Source: Virgibacillus alimentarius
GTDB lineage: Bacteria > Bacillota > Bacilli > Bacillales > Amphibacillaceae
Assembly (NCBI RefSeq): GCF_000709085.1
Contig: NZ_JFBD01000035.1
Coordinates: 1 to 52,239 of the forward strand
DNA: 52,239 nt
Direction: 5' to 3'
Shown piece after piece: positions 9,810-18,799 of the stretch (the first letter of the stretch is position 1; every line of letters begins with the position of its first letter). The notes beneath the pieces are model-generated. The model saw only the letters and a program-made list of their open reading frames with translations, was not told where the DNA came from and did not search any database. Position numbers and translations under genes: made by a program.

Positions 9810-9845
9810 ACCGGGATGAAACTAGCCCCTTTCATCCCGGTTTTA
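9810..9845 (+). terminator. Strong terminator after the spoVIF-like gene
   Basis: A perfect 12-bp stem ACCGGGATGAAA / TTTCATCCCGGT (9810-9821 with 9830-9841), eight-base loop, then TTTT. It sits over 100 bases past the stop codon; the sequence between is treated as a finding. Confidence 0.88.
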
Positions 9846-9959
9846 AATTGTTCATTTTTTTATATTGCTTTTTATATCATATTTTAATGCCTGAATATAC
9901 ACCGTATGTTATAATACTTTGTGCAAAGAAAAAGGAACACAAAGTAAGAGGTGAAAAAA

Positions 9960-10157
9960 ATGTCAGTTTCAATGCTTAAAATGTATGTATCATTTGCTGG
10001 TATGATACTCTTGCTTTTAGCAATTGGACTTATCTTACTAAGCAGATACAAATTAAAAGGCTTTTTAGCAGGAATTGTATCGTTCCTTGCATATATATCC
10101 TTCATTCTAGGCGCATTAATTATTTTATATATTGTTTTTAGCGGTCCAACGGGGTAG
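9960..10157 (+). CDS. yphE: YphE-like DUF2768 membrane protein
   Basis: A 65-residue protein with two hydrophobic helices (about 6-28 and 37-60) joined by a short basic loop (SRYKLKG), the pattern of the DUF2768 family. Position before yphF and spoIVA matches B. subtilis yphE. The ATG at 9960 follows AGAGGTG with good spacing; a GTG nine bases upstream, in frame, has no such site. A TATAAT at 9910-9915 may serve as its -10 box, but no -35 is obvious. Function unknown. Confidence 0.78.
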   Translation: MSVSMLKMYVSFAGMILLLLAIGLILLSRYKLKGFLAGIVSFLAYISFILGALIILYIVFSGPTG

Positions 10158-10178
10158 GCTGCATTAGGAGGCTATTAA

Positions 10179-10907
10179 ATGAAATATACATATGTGCGAC
10201 TCTTTAGTTTGCTATTTATGTTATTTATTCTAAGTGGTTGTTTATATCCACAAAGCGAGCTATCAAAAAATCAATCACCAAATGAAGCTCAACTAGAGTT
10301 AGTGCAGACAGCAGTCGATAAATACAAGGAACAAACGAATGGGCTGGTCCCAATAAAGACAAAAGAGAGCAATTCACCAATATTTCAAAAGTATTTAATT
10401 GATTTCAATGCATTAAAGGAACAAAATACTTTGGCTGAAATACCGGGAAATGCCTATGAAAATGGTGGTGTATATCAATATACAATCATAACCCCTGAGG
10501 ATAACCCTCGTGTTAAATTAATTGATTTACGCAGTACGGAAGAATTAAGAAAAGTTAATATTAAACTTGAAATTTATCGAGATAAACATATTTATCCACC
10601 ATTCGGTGAGGAAATTGCGAATGGAATATTTAAGATTGATTATAAAAAGTTAGGACTAAAATCTGAACCATCTGTGGTAAGTCCATATTCGAAAGAAAAC
10701 TTACCTATTATTATGGATACGGATGGACAACTTTATATCGATTATCGAATCGATTTAAACAATGCACTAAAAGAATATGATAATCATTATAAAAAGGGCG
10801 AAGATATTCGTACTATTTTGCCGGAAAACACTCCCTTCGTTCCTGCATATTCACTACCATATACGGTGGACAACGGTGAACCAGTTTTTTTAGAACAAAA
10901 TAAATAA
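10179..10907 (+). CDS. yphF: YphF-like lipoprotein
   Basis: Protein of 242 residues with a lipoprotein signal: hydrophobic 8-19 and the lipobox LSGC, so cysteine 21 should be lipidated and the protein anchored on the outer face of the membrane. The rest is soluble, with no catalytic motif I can name. The start follows TTAGGAGG. It lies between yphE and spoIVA as in B. subtilis. A sporulation role is suggested only by neighbourhood. Confidence 0.8.
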   Translation: MKYTYVRLFSLLFMLFILSGCLYPQSELSKNQSPNEAQLELVQTAVDKYKEQTNGLVPIKTKESNSPIFQKYLIDFNALKEQNTLAEIPGNAYENGGVYQYTIITPEDNPRVKLIDLRSTEELRKVNIKLEIYRDKHIYPPFGEEIANGIFKIDYKKLGLKSEPSVVSPYSKENLPIIMDTDGQLYIDYRIDLNNALKEYDNHYKKGEDIRTILPENTPFVPAYSLPYTVDNGEPVFLEQNK

Positions 10908-10922
10908 ATCATCATAATCATT

Positions 10923-10958
10923 CCCTTGTAACATAAAATGTTGCAAGGGTTGTTTATT
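10923..10958 (+). terminator. Terminator after yphF
   Basis: CCCTTGTAACA pairs with TGTTGCAAGGG (11 bp, one T-G), loop TAAAA, followed by TTGTTTATTT. It separates yphE-yphF from spoIVA. Confidence 0.82.
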
Positions 10959-11116
10959 TATCCTCTATTTTTGTTCATTGCACTGATAGAAACCATTCTT
11001 TTTAATTTCATGCAAAATTAAGTCATATTCTTATCGGACAACATCATAGACTTGTAATGTCAATTAATCGTAATTTGTTCATTATACAATGGTATAGGAG
11101 ATCGGGAGGGGATCGT

Positions 11117-12595
11117 TTGGAAAGAATTGATGTTTTTAAAGATATTTCGAAACGAACGAATGGAGATATTTATCTTGGAATTGTAGGAGCAGTTCGGACG
11201 GGTAAATCAACTTTCATAAAGAAGTTTATGGAATCAGTCGTTTTGCCTAATATTGAAGATGAGAGTGAACGTGCTAGAGCACACGATGAACTTCCTCAAA
11301 GTGCAGCTGGTAAAACAATTATGACTACAGAACCTAAATTTATACCCAATCAAGCTGTATCTGTAAATGTGGAGGAAGGACTTGATGTCAATGTACGCTT
11401 AGTTGATTGTGTTGGATATGCTGTTGATGGCGCCAGGGGATTTGAAGATGAAAATGGCCCTAGAATGATTCATACACCTTGGTATGAAGACCCAATACCG
11501 TTTCACGACGCAGCTGAAATTGGCACACGTAAAGTAATTCAAGAACATTCTACTATCGGTGTTGTAGTAACAACAGATGGTACAATTGGTGAAATTGACC
11601 GAGCAGAGTATGTGGATGCAGAAGATAAAATAGTAGAGGAATTAAAAGAAGTAGGAAAACCTTTCATCATGGTTATTAATTCCTTAAGACCAAATGATCA
11701 AGAAACGGAATTTCTGCGTCAAGAATTAGCTGAAAAGCATGATATGCCAGTACTCGCAATGAATATAGAATCAATGACAGAACACGATGTATATAGCGTG
11801 TTGCGCGAAGCACTGTATGAGTTCCCGGTATTAGAAGTTAATGTTAACCTTCCTAGCTGGGTGATGGTTCTAAAGGAAGAGCATTGGCTAAGAGAAAATT
11901 ATCAAGAAGCAATTCAATCTACGGTAAAAAATATTAGGAGATTGAGGGATGTAGATTATATTGTAAATGATTTTGCAGATTATGATTATATTGACAAAGC
12001 GAATTTAGCTGGAATGGAAATGGGAGAAGGTGTCGCTGAAATTGATTTGCACGCACCAGACTATTTATATGATCAAGTCTTAAAGGAAATTGTAGGAGAA
12101 GAAATCAGGGGCAAAGACCATTTACTTGAGCTCATGCAAGGGTTTGCGCATGCCAAAAGGGAGTATGACCAAGTAGCAGGTGCCCTGCAAATGGTGAAAC
12201 AGACTGGTTATGGGATAGCAGCACCAACTATAGAAGACATGGCACTTGATGAACCGGAGATTATTCGTCAGGGTTCTAGATTTGGGGTAAGGCTTAAAGC
12301 AGTAGCTCCTTCTATCCATATGATTAAGGTAGAAGTAGAATCAGAATTCTCCCCTATAATCGGGACAGAAAAACAGAGTGAAGAATTAGTTAGGTACCTT
12401 ATGCAAGATTTTGAGGAAGATCCATTATCGATCTGGGAATCAGATATCTTTGGCCGATCACTTAACTCAATTGTAAGAGAAGGCATACAAGGGAAAATAT
12501 CACTTATGCCTGAAAACGCCAGATATAAATTAAAGGACACGCTTGAACGAATTATAAATGAAGGTTCAGGCGGATTAATAGCAATTATCCTATAG
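11117..12595 (+). CDS. spoIVA: Spore coat morphogenetic ATPase SpoIVA
   Basis: Coat basement-layer protein that polymerises on the forespore surface using ATP. A TTG at 11117, behind GGGAGGGG, gives exactly 492 residues, the B. subtilis length, with the familiar beginning MERIDVFKDISKRTNGDIYL. A longer frame from 11057 is rejected. The Walker A motif GAVRTGKS is at residues 24-31; VDCVGY supplies the Walker B-like aspartate, and the end GSGGLIAIIL is the conserved C-terminus used for SpoVM and membrane targeting. It is transcribed alone, bounded by terminators. Confidence 0.97.
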   Translation: MERIDVFKDISKRTNGDIYLGIVGAVRTGKSTFIKKFMESVVLPNIEDESERARAHDELPQSAAGKTIMTTEPKFIPNQAVSVNVEEGLDVNVRLVDCVGYAVDGARGFEDENGPRMIHTPWYEDPIPFHDAAEIGTRKVIQEHSTIGVVVTTDGTIGEIDRAEYVDAEDKIVEELKEVGKPFIMVINSLRPNDQETEFLRQELAEKHDMPVLAMNIESMTEHDVYSVLREALYEFPVLEVNVNLPSWVMVLKEEHWLRENYQEAIQSTVKNIRRLRDVDYIVNDFADYDYIDKANLAGMEMGEGVAEIDLHAPDYLYDQVLKEIVGEEIRGKDHLLELMQGFAHAKREYDQVAGALQMVKQTGYGIAAPTIEDMALDEPEIIRQGSRFGVRLKAVAPSIHMIKVEVESEFSPIIGTEKQSEELVRYLMQDFEEDPLSIWESDIFGRSLNSIVREGIQGKISLMPENARYKLKDTLERIINEGSGGLIAIIL

Positions 12596-12620
12596 CAGCT
12601 GTTAATAGCTGCTTTTTATT
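12594..12620 (+). terminator. Terminator overlapping the end of spoIVA
   Basis: AGCAGCT / AGCTGCT (12594-12600 with 12607-12613), loop GTTAAT, followed by TTTTATTTTTT. The stem starts within the spoIVA stop codon. Confidence 0.85.
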
Positions 12621-12675
12621 TTTTAACATCACTAACCCATACGCTTATTTATAGGTGTTTTGGGTTTTTATCTGT

Positions 12676-12704
12676 TTGACACATTCTTAACAAATAAATA
12701 CACT
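12676..12704 (+). promoter_or_regulatory. Candidate distal hbs promoter
   Basis: A perfect TTGACA, 17-base spacer, then TACACT. It is about 290 bases upstream of hbs. Confidence 0.45.
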
Positions 12705-12839
12705 AAAATAGCAGGGATTTCATATTTTCCGTCGTATATATGTAATATAATAAAACAAGCTATTTTAATTAGAAAAAACCTCATAGCGACCAATTTTTTA
12801 ATAAAAAACACAAAAATCCCGAAAAATAGATAAAAATTG

Positions 12840-12868
12840 TTGAATTTTATTTTGAAGTCAGTTAAGAT
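12840..12868 (+). promoter_or_regulatory. Candidate proximal hbs promoter
   Basis: TTGAAT, 17-base spacer, TAAGAT. A transcript from here would have a leader of about 115 bases containing the 14-bp dyad. Confidence 0.45.
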
Positions 12869-12926
12869 AAGCCTTGTCATCCATTGATATAGATGGCTTG
12901 TAAGTTTAAAAGGTTGTAATTTGGTG

Positions 12927-12955
12927 AATAAATAATAAGAGTCTTATTATTTATT
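12927..12955. repeat. Perfect 14-bp inverted repeat in the hbs leader
   Basis: AATAAATAATAAGA and TCTTATTATTTATT flank a single G. The 29-bp dyad ends 36 bases before the hbs start and has no T-run after it, so it does not look like a terminator. It could be a DNA operator or an RNA stem protecting the message. Confidence 0.85.
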
Positions 12956-12991
12956 AGTGACAATTAAAAATATTGGGAGGAGGTGAATGTC

Positions 12992-13264
12992 ATGAATAAA
13001 ACAGACTTAGTAAATGCAGTGGCTGAAAAAAGCGAACTTTCAAAAAAGGATGCTGGTAAGGCTGTTGACGCAGTTTTTGAAACTGTCATGGATTCACTTA
13101 AAGATGGTGAAAAAGTACAACTAATTGGTTTCGGTAACTTTGAGGTACGTGAGCGTTCAGCTCGTAAAGGCCGTAACCCGCAAACTGGAGAAGAAATTGA
13201 AATCCCAGCAAGTAAAGTTCCTGCTTTTAAACCAGGTAAAGCCCTTAAAGATGCTGTAAAATAA
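12992..13264 (+). CDS. hbs: DNA-binding protein HU
   Basis: Histone-like nucleoid protein of 90 residues from the ATG at 12992, after an excellent [34 protein letters not shown] is the standard HU N-terminus and [23 protein letters not shown] the DNA-wrapping arm with its conserved RNP tip. Starting at the GTG inside the ribosome binding site would add three residues and is rejected. In B. subtilis folE and mtrB follow; here a terminator comes next and then hepS. Confidence 0.97.
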   Translation: MNKTDLVNAVAEKSELSKKDAGKAVDAVFETVMDSLKDGEKVQLIGFGNFEVRERSARKGRNPQTGEEIEIPASKVPAFKPGKALKDAVK

Positions 13265-13277
13265 CATTACATAGGGC

Positions 13278-13308
13278 AAAAGGGTGCGTTTAAAACGTAC
13301 CCTTTTTT
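13278..13308 (+). terminator. Terminator after hbs
   Basis: AAAAGGGTGCGTT pairs with AACGTACCCTTTT (13 bp, one G-T), loop TAA, with a run of T closing the right arm. A textbook strong terminator for an abundant monocistronic message. Confidence 0.9.
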
Positions 13309-13458
13309 ATGTGTATATATGGACAACCTGCCTAATTTGTAGTACATATATTGCTTTTAAGATTATAGGTAAAATGCAAACAACTCTTCCAACAGGTATG
13401 AGGAAATAATTAATCATTTATAAACTATAATGGAGTCTTGCCATCTTTATTTTTTTGG

Positions 13459-13487
13459 TTATGATGATATATAATTTGTGCTATAAT
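13459..13487 (+). promoter_or_regulatory. Candidate hepS-menG-hepT promoter
   Basis: A perfect extended -10 (TGC then TATAAT, 13479-13487) with a weak TTATGA 17 bases upstream, about 30 bases before the hepS start. Confidence 0.55.
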
Positions 13488-13516
13488 AACATTAAAGTTT
13501 GAATGAAAGGACCTAG

Positions 13517-14320
13517 GTGGTTGCTTTGCATGGCTCTAGACAAGAAATAGAAGAACTAAAAGTGCTGATTGAAGATAAAATGCAGCATACATATTTAGAT
13601 AAAAACATAGAAAAATCGATGATAGATGAGGAAAAACTTTGTATCTTAAACGCAATGATAAATAATACATCTATGAAAGCTTCCGAAAAAAAGCAGACCA
13701 TTATTACAACGATGCTAGTACAAATAGCATTAGATACCCATGATATGGTGCCCATATCCAATGATGAAAAAGAAAGTGAAGCAACCAGAGTTTCAAAACA
13801 ATTAACAGTTTTAGCTGGTGATTACTATAGTGGCCTATATTATTTTCTGTTGTCGGAGCTGAAAGCTTATGATATGATACAGGTTCTTGCTTCAGCAATT
13901 AAAGAAATTAATGAATACAAAATGAAGCTATACTATAGAGAATTAGACTCTTTTGAAAGCTATATTTTACTTTTGAAAAAAATAGAATCATTATTGATTC
14001 TTCAAATCGCCGAGTATATAAAAAAACCTGTGTTAATACCGATTATTGAAGAATGGTTAGTGACGAAAAGATTAATGGAGGAAACAAATAATTTTGATAA
14101 TAATCGTTTCTCTCCAATCATTCATACGTGGTTGAATTTTTCAAAAGAGCAAGATGATTCATCGATAGTAACGAGCATGAAAGATATCATTATAAAGAAC
14201 ACAAACCGAATAGAAGAACACACATTACGGCTTTCTGATCAGCATAAATTATTTAAAACATACATCCTTTCTGGTTTAAAAAAGCTGGGAGATAAAACCT
14301 CTGTGATGGAAGAAGGGTAA
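13517..14320 (+). CDS. hepS: Heptaprenyl diphosphate synthase component I
   Basis: Small non-catalytic subunit that works with HepT to make the C35 side chain of menaquinone-7. The 267 residues are almost all helical; VQIALDTHDMV and TVLAGDYYSGLYY are the family's recognisable core. The GTG at 13517 sits after AAAGGA; an in-frame TTG nine bases on, behind AGGTGG, is an alternative. menG follows after three bases and hepT after that, the conserved order. The folE-mtrB pair present here in B. subtilis is missing. Confidence 0.9.
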   Translation: MVALHGSRQEIEELKVLIEDKMQHTYLDKNIEKSMIDEEKLCILNAMINNTSMKASEKKQTIITTMLVQIALDTHDMVPISNDEKESEATRVSKQLTVLAGDYYSGLYYFLLSELKAYDMIQVLASAIKEINEYKMKLYYRELDSFESYILLLKKIESLLILQIAEYIKKPVLIPIIEEWLVTKRLMEETNNFDNNRFSPIIHTWLNFSKEQDDSSIVTSMKDIIIKNTNRIEEHTLRLSDQHKLFKTYILSGLKKLGDKTSVMEEG

Positions 14321-14323
14321 GAT

Positions 14324-15034
14324 ATGTACGGACAATCCAAAGAAGAACGTGTACATCACGTATTTGAAAATATATATAAAAAGTACGACAAGATGAATTC
14401 AATCATTTCTTTTCAAAAGCACAAGACATGGAGAAAAGATGTAATGAAACTAATGCAAGTTCAAGAGGGGGCAAGCGCCCTTGATGTTTGTTGCGGAACA
14501 GGAGATTGGTCCATCGCTCTTGCTAAAGCAGTAGGTGCTAATGGAAAGGTAATTGGCCTGGACTTCAGCGAGAATATGCTTTTAGTCGCTAAAGAAAAGA
14601 AAAAACAACTACCGCCTAACAAACGACTTCAATTCATTCATGGTAATGCAATGAAACTGCCATTTGACGATAATACATTTGATTACGTCACAATTGGCTT
14701 TGGTTTGCGCAATGTTCCAGACTATCAAACCGTTTTAGAAGAGCTCTATCGGGTTGTTAAACCAAACGGAAAAGTTGTTTGTTTGGAAACTTCCCAACCC
14801 ACTATTTTCGGATTCCGGCAAATTTATTACTTATACTTTCGTTTTATTATGCCTCTACTTGGCAGATTGTTTGCAAAGAGTTATGATGAATACGCTTGGC
14901 TACACGAATCAGCAAAAAGCTTCCCTGATAAAAATGAGCTAAAGCAGATGTTTCTGCAAGCTGGATTTTCTAAAGTTAAGATGAAGACTTATACAGGTGG
15001 TGTAGCAGCAATGCATATGGGGATTAAAAGATAA
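14324..15034 (+). CDS. menG: Demethylmenaquinone C-methyltransferase
   Basis: SAM-dependent last step of menaquinone synthesis (also called MenH/UbiE). The 236 residues carry motif [12 protein letters not shown] (about 48-58), GLDFSENML (motif II region) and GFGLRNVPD, all typical of UbiE/MenG. The ATG at 14324 follows AGAAGGG and is only three bases past hepS, so translation is probably coupled. The tail AAMHMGIKR fits the family ending. Confidence 0.95.
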   Translation: MYGQSKEERVHHVFENIYKKYDKMNSIISFQKHKTWRKDVMKLMQVQEGASALDVCCGTGDWSIALAKAVGANGKVIGLDFSENMLLVAKEKKKQLPPNKRLQFIHGNAMKLPFDDNTFDYVTIGFGLRNVPDYQTVLEELYRVVKPNGKVVCLETSQPTIFGFRQIYYLYFRFIMPLLGRLFAKSYDEYAWLHESAKSFPDKNELKQMFLQAGFSKVKMKTYTGGVAAMHMGIKR

Positions 15035-15078
15035 TTTCAAATAATAATAAGTGGACAGAATATTAAAAGGTGACACGC

Positions 15079-16050
15079 ATGAAACTAGCCAAAACATACG
15101 GATATTTAAAAAAAGATTTGGATATTATTGAAGATGCTTTAAATGAAGCTATCCAGGCAAGGCATCCAGTGCTGAGAAAAGCATCAACGCAATTACTGCA
15201 AGCGGGAGGAAAGCGTATTCGTCCTGTTTTTGTTTTGTTATCAGGCAGGTTTGGTCATTATGATATAAACCGCATTAAAACTGTCGCCGTTTCCCTGGAA
15301 TTAATACATATGGCTACGCTTGTCCATGATGATGTAATTGATGAAGCGGAATTACGAAGAGGAAAGCCCACTATAAAACAGCTTTATGGCAATAGAGTTG
15401 CTATGTATACGGGTGACTATATACTTGCACGTGCATTGGAGCATATTACAACTATCAAAGAGCCAGGCATTCATCATCTACTCTCAGAATCTCTAGTAGA
15501 AGTAGTTATTGGAGAAATAGAACAAATTAAAGACAAGTATATATGGGAACAGAACCTGCGCGATTATTTACGTAGAATCAAACGTAAAACAGCTTTATTA
15601 ATTGCAACGAGCTGCAAATTGGGAGCTATAGCTACAGGAGTAACCGAGAAGGAAGCAAATATGTTATATCGATATGGATATTATATTGGAATGTCCTATC
15701 AGATTATAGATGATATTCTCGATTTCACCTCTTCAGCAAAAGTACTTGGTAAACCTGTAGGAAACGACCTATTACAAGGAAATGTGACACTACCTGTATT
15801 AATTGCTATGAGAGATATAGGGTTTAAAAATGAACTTAAAAAAACCTTCTCCAATCCTGAAACAATAGATACAGATCACTTTAACCATTTGCTGGATTTA
15901 CTGAATACAACGAATGCCATTGAGACTGCATATAAATTAAGTAATCAATATTTAGATAAAGCTTTACAAGCGTTAGATTCATTTCCGAATCATAAAGCAA
16001 AACTAACTTTAGTAAATATCGCAAAATATATCGGAAAAAGGCGCTCCTAA
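15079..16050 (+). CDS. hepT: Heptaprenyl diphosphate synthase component II
   Basis: Catalytic trans-prenyltransferase subunit. The first aspartate-rich motif DDVID with ELRRGKPT is at about 84-98 and the second, IIDDILDF, near 206-213; LLQAGGKRIRPV is the substrate-binding signature. The ATG at 15079, after AAAGGTG, gives 323 residues. A GTG at 15070 overlaps the ribosome binding site and is not favoured. It acts with HepS, 0.75 kb upstream, to feed menaquinone to the qcr complex encoded later in the window. Confidence 0.95.
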   Translation: MKLAKTYGYLKKDLDIIEDALNEAIQARHPVLRKASTQLLQAGGKRIRPVFVLLSGRFGHYDINRIKTVAVSLELIHMATLVHDDVIDEAELRRGKPTIKQLYGNRVAMYTGDYILARALEHITTIKEPGIHHLLSESLVEVVIGEIEQIKDKYIWEQNLRDYLRRIKRKTALLIATSCKLGAIATGVTEKEANMLYRYGYYIGMSYQIIDDILDFTSSAKVLGKPVGNDLLQGNVTLPVLIAMRDIGFKNELKKTFSNPETIDTDHFNHLLDLLNTTNAIETAYKLSNQYLDKALQALDSFPNHKAKLTLVNIAKYIGKRRS

Positions 16051-16131
16051 CTTTGTCTTTTTCGCTATAATTTGCTAAAATTCTAATTGCTGTGCACAAT
16101 ATTCTACTATACATATTGAAGAGGTGTTAAA

Positions 16132-16578
16132 ATGGAAAAGACATTTTTAATGGTTAAACCAGACGGTGTGCAACGAAATTTGATTGGAGAAATCACTAGC
16201 AGATTTGAAAAGAAAGGCTTTAAATTAGTAGGGGCTAAATTAATGATTATTTCAGATGAGCTCGCTAAAAACCATTACGGTGAACATAAAGATCGACCAT
16301 TCTTTGGTGAACTAGTTGATTTTATTACTTCTGCACCCGTTTTTGCAATGGTTTGGGAAGGTGAAGGAGTAATTAAAATCGCACGTGATATGATGGGTTC
16401 AACAAATCCACAAGAAGCAGCAACAGGAACTATTCGTGGCGATTTCGGTATGACTGTTGGAAAAAACGTCATTCATGGATCTGATTCTCCAGAAAGTGCT
16501 GAAAGAGAAATCAACTTATTTTTTGATGAAAAAGAAGTACTAAGCTACTCTAAAAACGATAGTGCTTGGGTGTACTAA
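16132..16578 (+). CDS. ndk: Nucleoside diphosphate kinase
   Basis: Balances NTP and dNTP pools by phosphate transfer through a phosphohistidine. The 148 residues begin [15 protein letters not shown] and hold the active-site [13 protein letters not shown] with catalytic H115. The start follows GAAGAGGTG. It sits between hepT and cheR as in B. subtilis and is closed by a strong terminator. Confidence 0.97.
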   Translation: MEKTFLMVKPDGVQRNLIGEITSRFEKKGFKLVGAKLMIISDELAKNHYGEHKDRPFFGELVDFITSAPVFAMVWEGEGVIKIARDMMGSTNPQEAATGTIRGDFGMTVGKNVIHGSDSPESAEREINLFFDEKEVLSYSKNDSAWVY

Positions 16579-16625
16579 CAAAAATAGCAGCTTTTAAAGG
16601 TAACTTTGCTGCTTGAGCTTAGATG

Positions 16626-16654
16626 AAAACCTCCGTTATGACGGAGGTTTTTTT
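16626..16654 (+). terminator. Terminator after ndk
   Basis: A perfect AAAACCTCCGT / ACGGAGGTTTT stem with loop TATG, running into T residues. A weaker AGCAGC/GCTGCT pairing lies just before it (16586-16613). Confidence 0.88.
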
Positions 16655-16680
16655 ACAAAAACAAAGAGAGGCACACTGAA

Positions 16681-17454
16681 ATGTCACAAGAATATATTGA
16701 TTTCATTGAGCACATTAAATCAAAATTAGGTATTGATTTAAATTTATATAAACAGGCACAAATGCAACGTCGGATTACTTCATTACGTAACAAGAATGGG
16801 TATACAAATTTTCCGGCATACTATAAGGCACTGGATAAAAGTAAACCTTTACTAAAAGAATTTATCGATCGAATAACAATCAACGTATCTGAATTTTTTC
16901 GAAACGTAAAAAGTTGGGAAACGTTAAAAAAGGATATTTTTCCATTTATAATAAAAGATAATAAAAAAATAAGTATTTGGAGTGCCGCATGCTCAACTGG
17001 AGAAGAAGCCTATAGCATTGCAATCATGATGAAGGAATATTTTCCACATATTGCTTATGAAATTTTAGCTACAGATATCGATCAAAATGTACTTGATAAA
17101 GCTAAACAGGGAATTTATCAAGAGAAAGCTTTAAAAGAGGTTCCATTTATATTAAAGCGCAAATATTTCCATAAAAATAATGATCTCTTTTACATAAATC
17201 ATACACTTAAACAAAACATTACATTTAAAAAACATAACTTATTAGCAGATCGTTATCCTCAAAATATTCAACTCATTCTTTGTCGAAATGTGTTAATTTA
17301 CTTTACAGATGAAGCTAAAGAATCGATATATCATAAATTTAGCAGCGTATTAGCTCCAAGCGGGATTTTATTCATAGGAAGTACAGAACAAATTTTTAAC
17401 CCACAAAAATATCATTTATCTTTATTAGAAACTTTTTTTTATCAAAAGAAATAA
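16681..17454 (+). CDS. cheR: Chemoreceptor methyltransferase CheR
   Basis: Methylates glutamates of chemoreceptors with SAM to set adaptation. The 257 residues show an N-terminal helical domain (about 1-75) and a Rossmann-like domain with WSAACSTGEEAYSIA (motif I), ATDID and LCRNVLIYF. The start follows AGAGAGG. Apart from this gene the window has no chemotaxis genes; cheR between ndk and aroF is the normal Bacillus arrangement. A terminator follows at once, so it is not tightly linked to aroF here. Confidence 0.95.
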   Translation: MSQEYIDFIEHIKSKLGIDLNLYKQAQMQRRITSLRNKNGYTNFPAYYKALDKSKPLLKEFIDRITINVSEFFRNVKSWETLKKDIFPFIIKDNKKISIWSAACSTGEEAYSIAIMMKEYFPHIAYEILATDIDQNVLDKAKQGIYQEKALKEVPFILKRKYFHKNNDLFYINHTLKQNITFKKHNLLADRYPQNIQLILCRNVLIYFTDEAKESIYHKFSSVLAPSGILFIGSTEQIFNPQKYHLSLLETFFYQKK

Positions 17455-17478
17455 TGCTCTTAAACTGGAGCATTTTTT
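17453..17478 (+). terminator. Terminator at the end of cheR
   Basis: AATGCTC / GAGCATT (17453-17459 with 17468-17474), followed by TTTT. The stem begins within the cheR stop codon. Confidence 0.75.
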
Positions 17479-17591
17479 GTTTTATTAAAATATAAAAATT
17501 TGCATAAATCTACAGAAACAATTATAATTAAAATTTATATTTTACTATAAATAAATATATTTTAAAATTGTACCAAAATTAAATAAAAATA

Positions 17592-17600
17592 TGATATAGT
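17592..17600 (+). promoter_or_regulatory. Candidate extended -10 for aroF
   Basis: TGA followed by TATAGT, about 33 bases before the aroF start; no good -35 at normal spacing. The 150 bases from cheR to aroF are otherwise featureless AT-rich DNA. Confidence 0.4.
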
Positions 17601-17632
17601 AATACAAAATTAATTTAGATGGAGGATGTTTT

Positions 17633-18799
17633 ATGCGCTATTTAACTGCAGGAGAATCACACGGAAAACAATTAACCACAATCATTGAAGGAATTCCAGC
17701 GCGCATGCCTTTAGTGCAAGAAGATATTAACAGCTCATTGTTGCGTAGACAAAAAGGCTATGGAAGAGGAAAAAGAATGCAAATTGAAAAAGATTTGGTG
17801 GATATAACAGGCGGTGTTCGTCACGGTTATACATTAGGTTCACCAATATCCCTTGTCGTGCATAATGATGATTTTAAACACTGGATTGATATTATGGGGG
17901 AAGACCCCATCGAAAATAATACTAAATTAAGACGTGTAGTAAGCAGACCTAGACCTGGGCATGCAGATTTAAATGGTGCACTTAAATATGGTCATCGCGA
18001 TATACGAAATGTTTTGGAAAGATCTTCGGCACGTGAAACTACCGTCCGTGTGGCTGCTGGTGCAGTTGCAAAAACATTGCTAAAGCATTTGGGAATCAAA
18101 GTCTGTGGATATGTAAAAGAAATAGGCGGTATATGTGCAAAGGAAAATGAATTTACAATGAAAGAACGTATGGAGATTTCCGAGTCTTCGCCTGTTAGGA
18201 CTTTAGATGCCGATGCAGAAGTTAAAATGATGGATGCAATTGACCAGGCAAAAAAAGAAGGTGATTCAATTGGTGGTGTTACAGAGGTATATGTAGAGGG
18301 AATGCCAGCAGGGATCGGTTCGTATGTACATTACGACAGGAAGCTCGATAGCAAAATAGCTGGCAGTGTTGTTAGCATTAATGCGTTTAAAGGCGTCGAA
18401 TTTGGTATTGGATTCCAAGCTGCAAAAATGAATGGCAGTAATGTTCATGATGAAATTGCATGGAACGAGAAACAAGGATATTATCGATCAACCAATCGCC
18501 TTGGTGGTTTTGAAGGCGGAATGACAACTGGTATGCCAATTGTTGTAAAAGGGATTATGAAACCAATACCTACATTAATGCTAAAGCCACTACAAAGTGT
18601 TGATATTGAAACAAAAGATCCGTTTAAGGCCACTGTTGAGAGGTCGGATGCATGTGCTGTACCTGCTGCAGCAGTAGTAATGGAACATGTTGTAGCATTT
18701 GAGCTAGCTAAAGCCATTACAGAACAATTTACAAGCGATCAGTTCCCACAGCTAAAAAAAGCAATAGAAGCGTACCGTGAAGAGACAAGGTGCTTTTAG
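17633..18799 (+). CDS. aroF: Chorismate synthase
   Basis: Converts EPSP to chorismate with reduced FMN. The 388 residues begin [20 protein letters not shown], and [19 protein letters not shown] with [15 protein letters not shown] are the family signatures; both active-site histidines (GESHG, YGHRD) are present. The start follows TGGAGGATG. The stop overlaps the start of aroB (TAGTG), so the two are translated as a coupled pair. First gene of the aromatic run (B. subtilis nomenclature; aroC in E. coli). Confidence 0.96.
   Translation: MRYLTAGESHGKQLTTIIEGIPARMPLVQEDINSSLLRRQKGYGRGKRMQIEKDLVDITGGVRHGYTLGSPISLVVHNDDFKHWIDIMGEDPIENNTKLRRVVSRPRPGHADLNGALKYGHRDIRNVLERSSARETTVRVAAGAVAKTLLKHLGIKVCGYVKEIGGICAKENEFTMKERMEISESSPVRTLDADAEVKMMDAIDQAKKEGDSIGGVTEVYVEGMPAGIGSYVHYDRKLDSKIAGSVVSINAFKGVEFGIGFQAAKMNGSNVHDEIAWNEKQGYYRSTNRLGGFEGGMTTGMPIVVKGIMKPIPTLMLKPLQSVDIETKDPFKATVERSDACAVPAAAVVMEHVVAFELAKAITEQFTSDQFPQLKKAIEAYREETRCF

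Larger units (their letters stand above)
12621..12991 (+). other. Regulatory stretch between spoIVA and hbs, no gene
   Basis: About 370 very AT-rich bases. It holds two candidate sigma-A promoters (12676-12704, 12840-12868), a perfect 14-bp dyad (12927-12955) and the hbs ribosome binding site. A reverse-strand frame of 70 codons (12668-12880) has no ribosome binding site and low-complexity F/I/K composition; I do not accept it as a gene. Confidence 0.7.

Noticed and set aside
12668-12880. Reverse frame of 70 codons between spoIVA and hbs
   Set aside because: Low-complexity F/I/K composition, no ribosome binding site, and it overlaps two plausible hbs promoters.
16586-16613. AGCAGC/GCTGCT hairpin after ndk
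   Set aside because: Only six pairs with a large loop and no T-run; the perfect stem at 16626-16654 is the real terminator.
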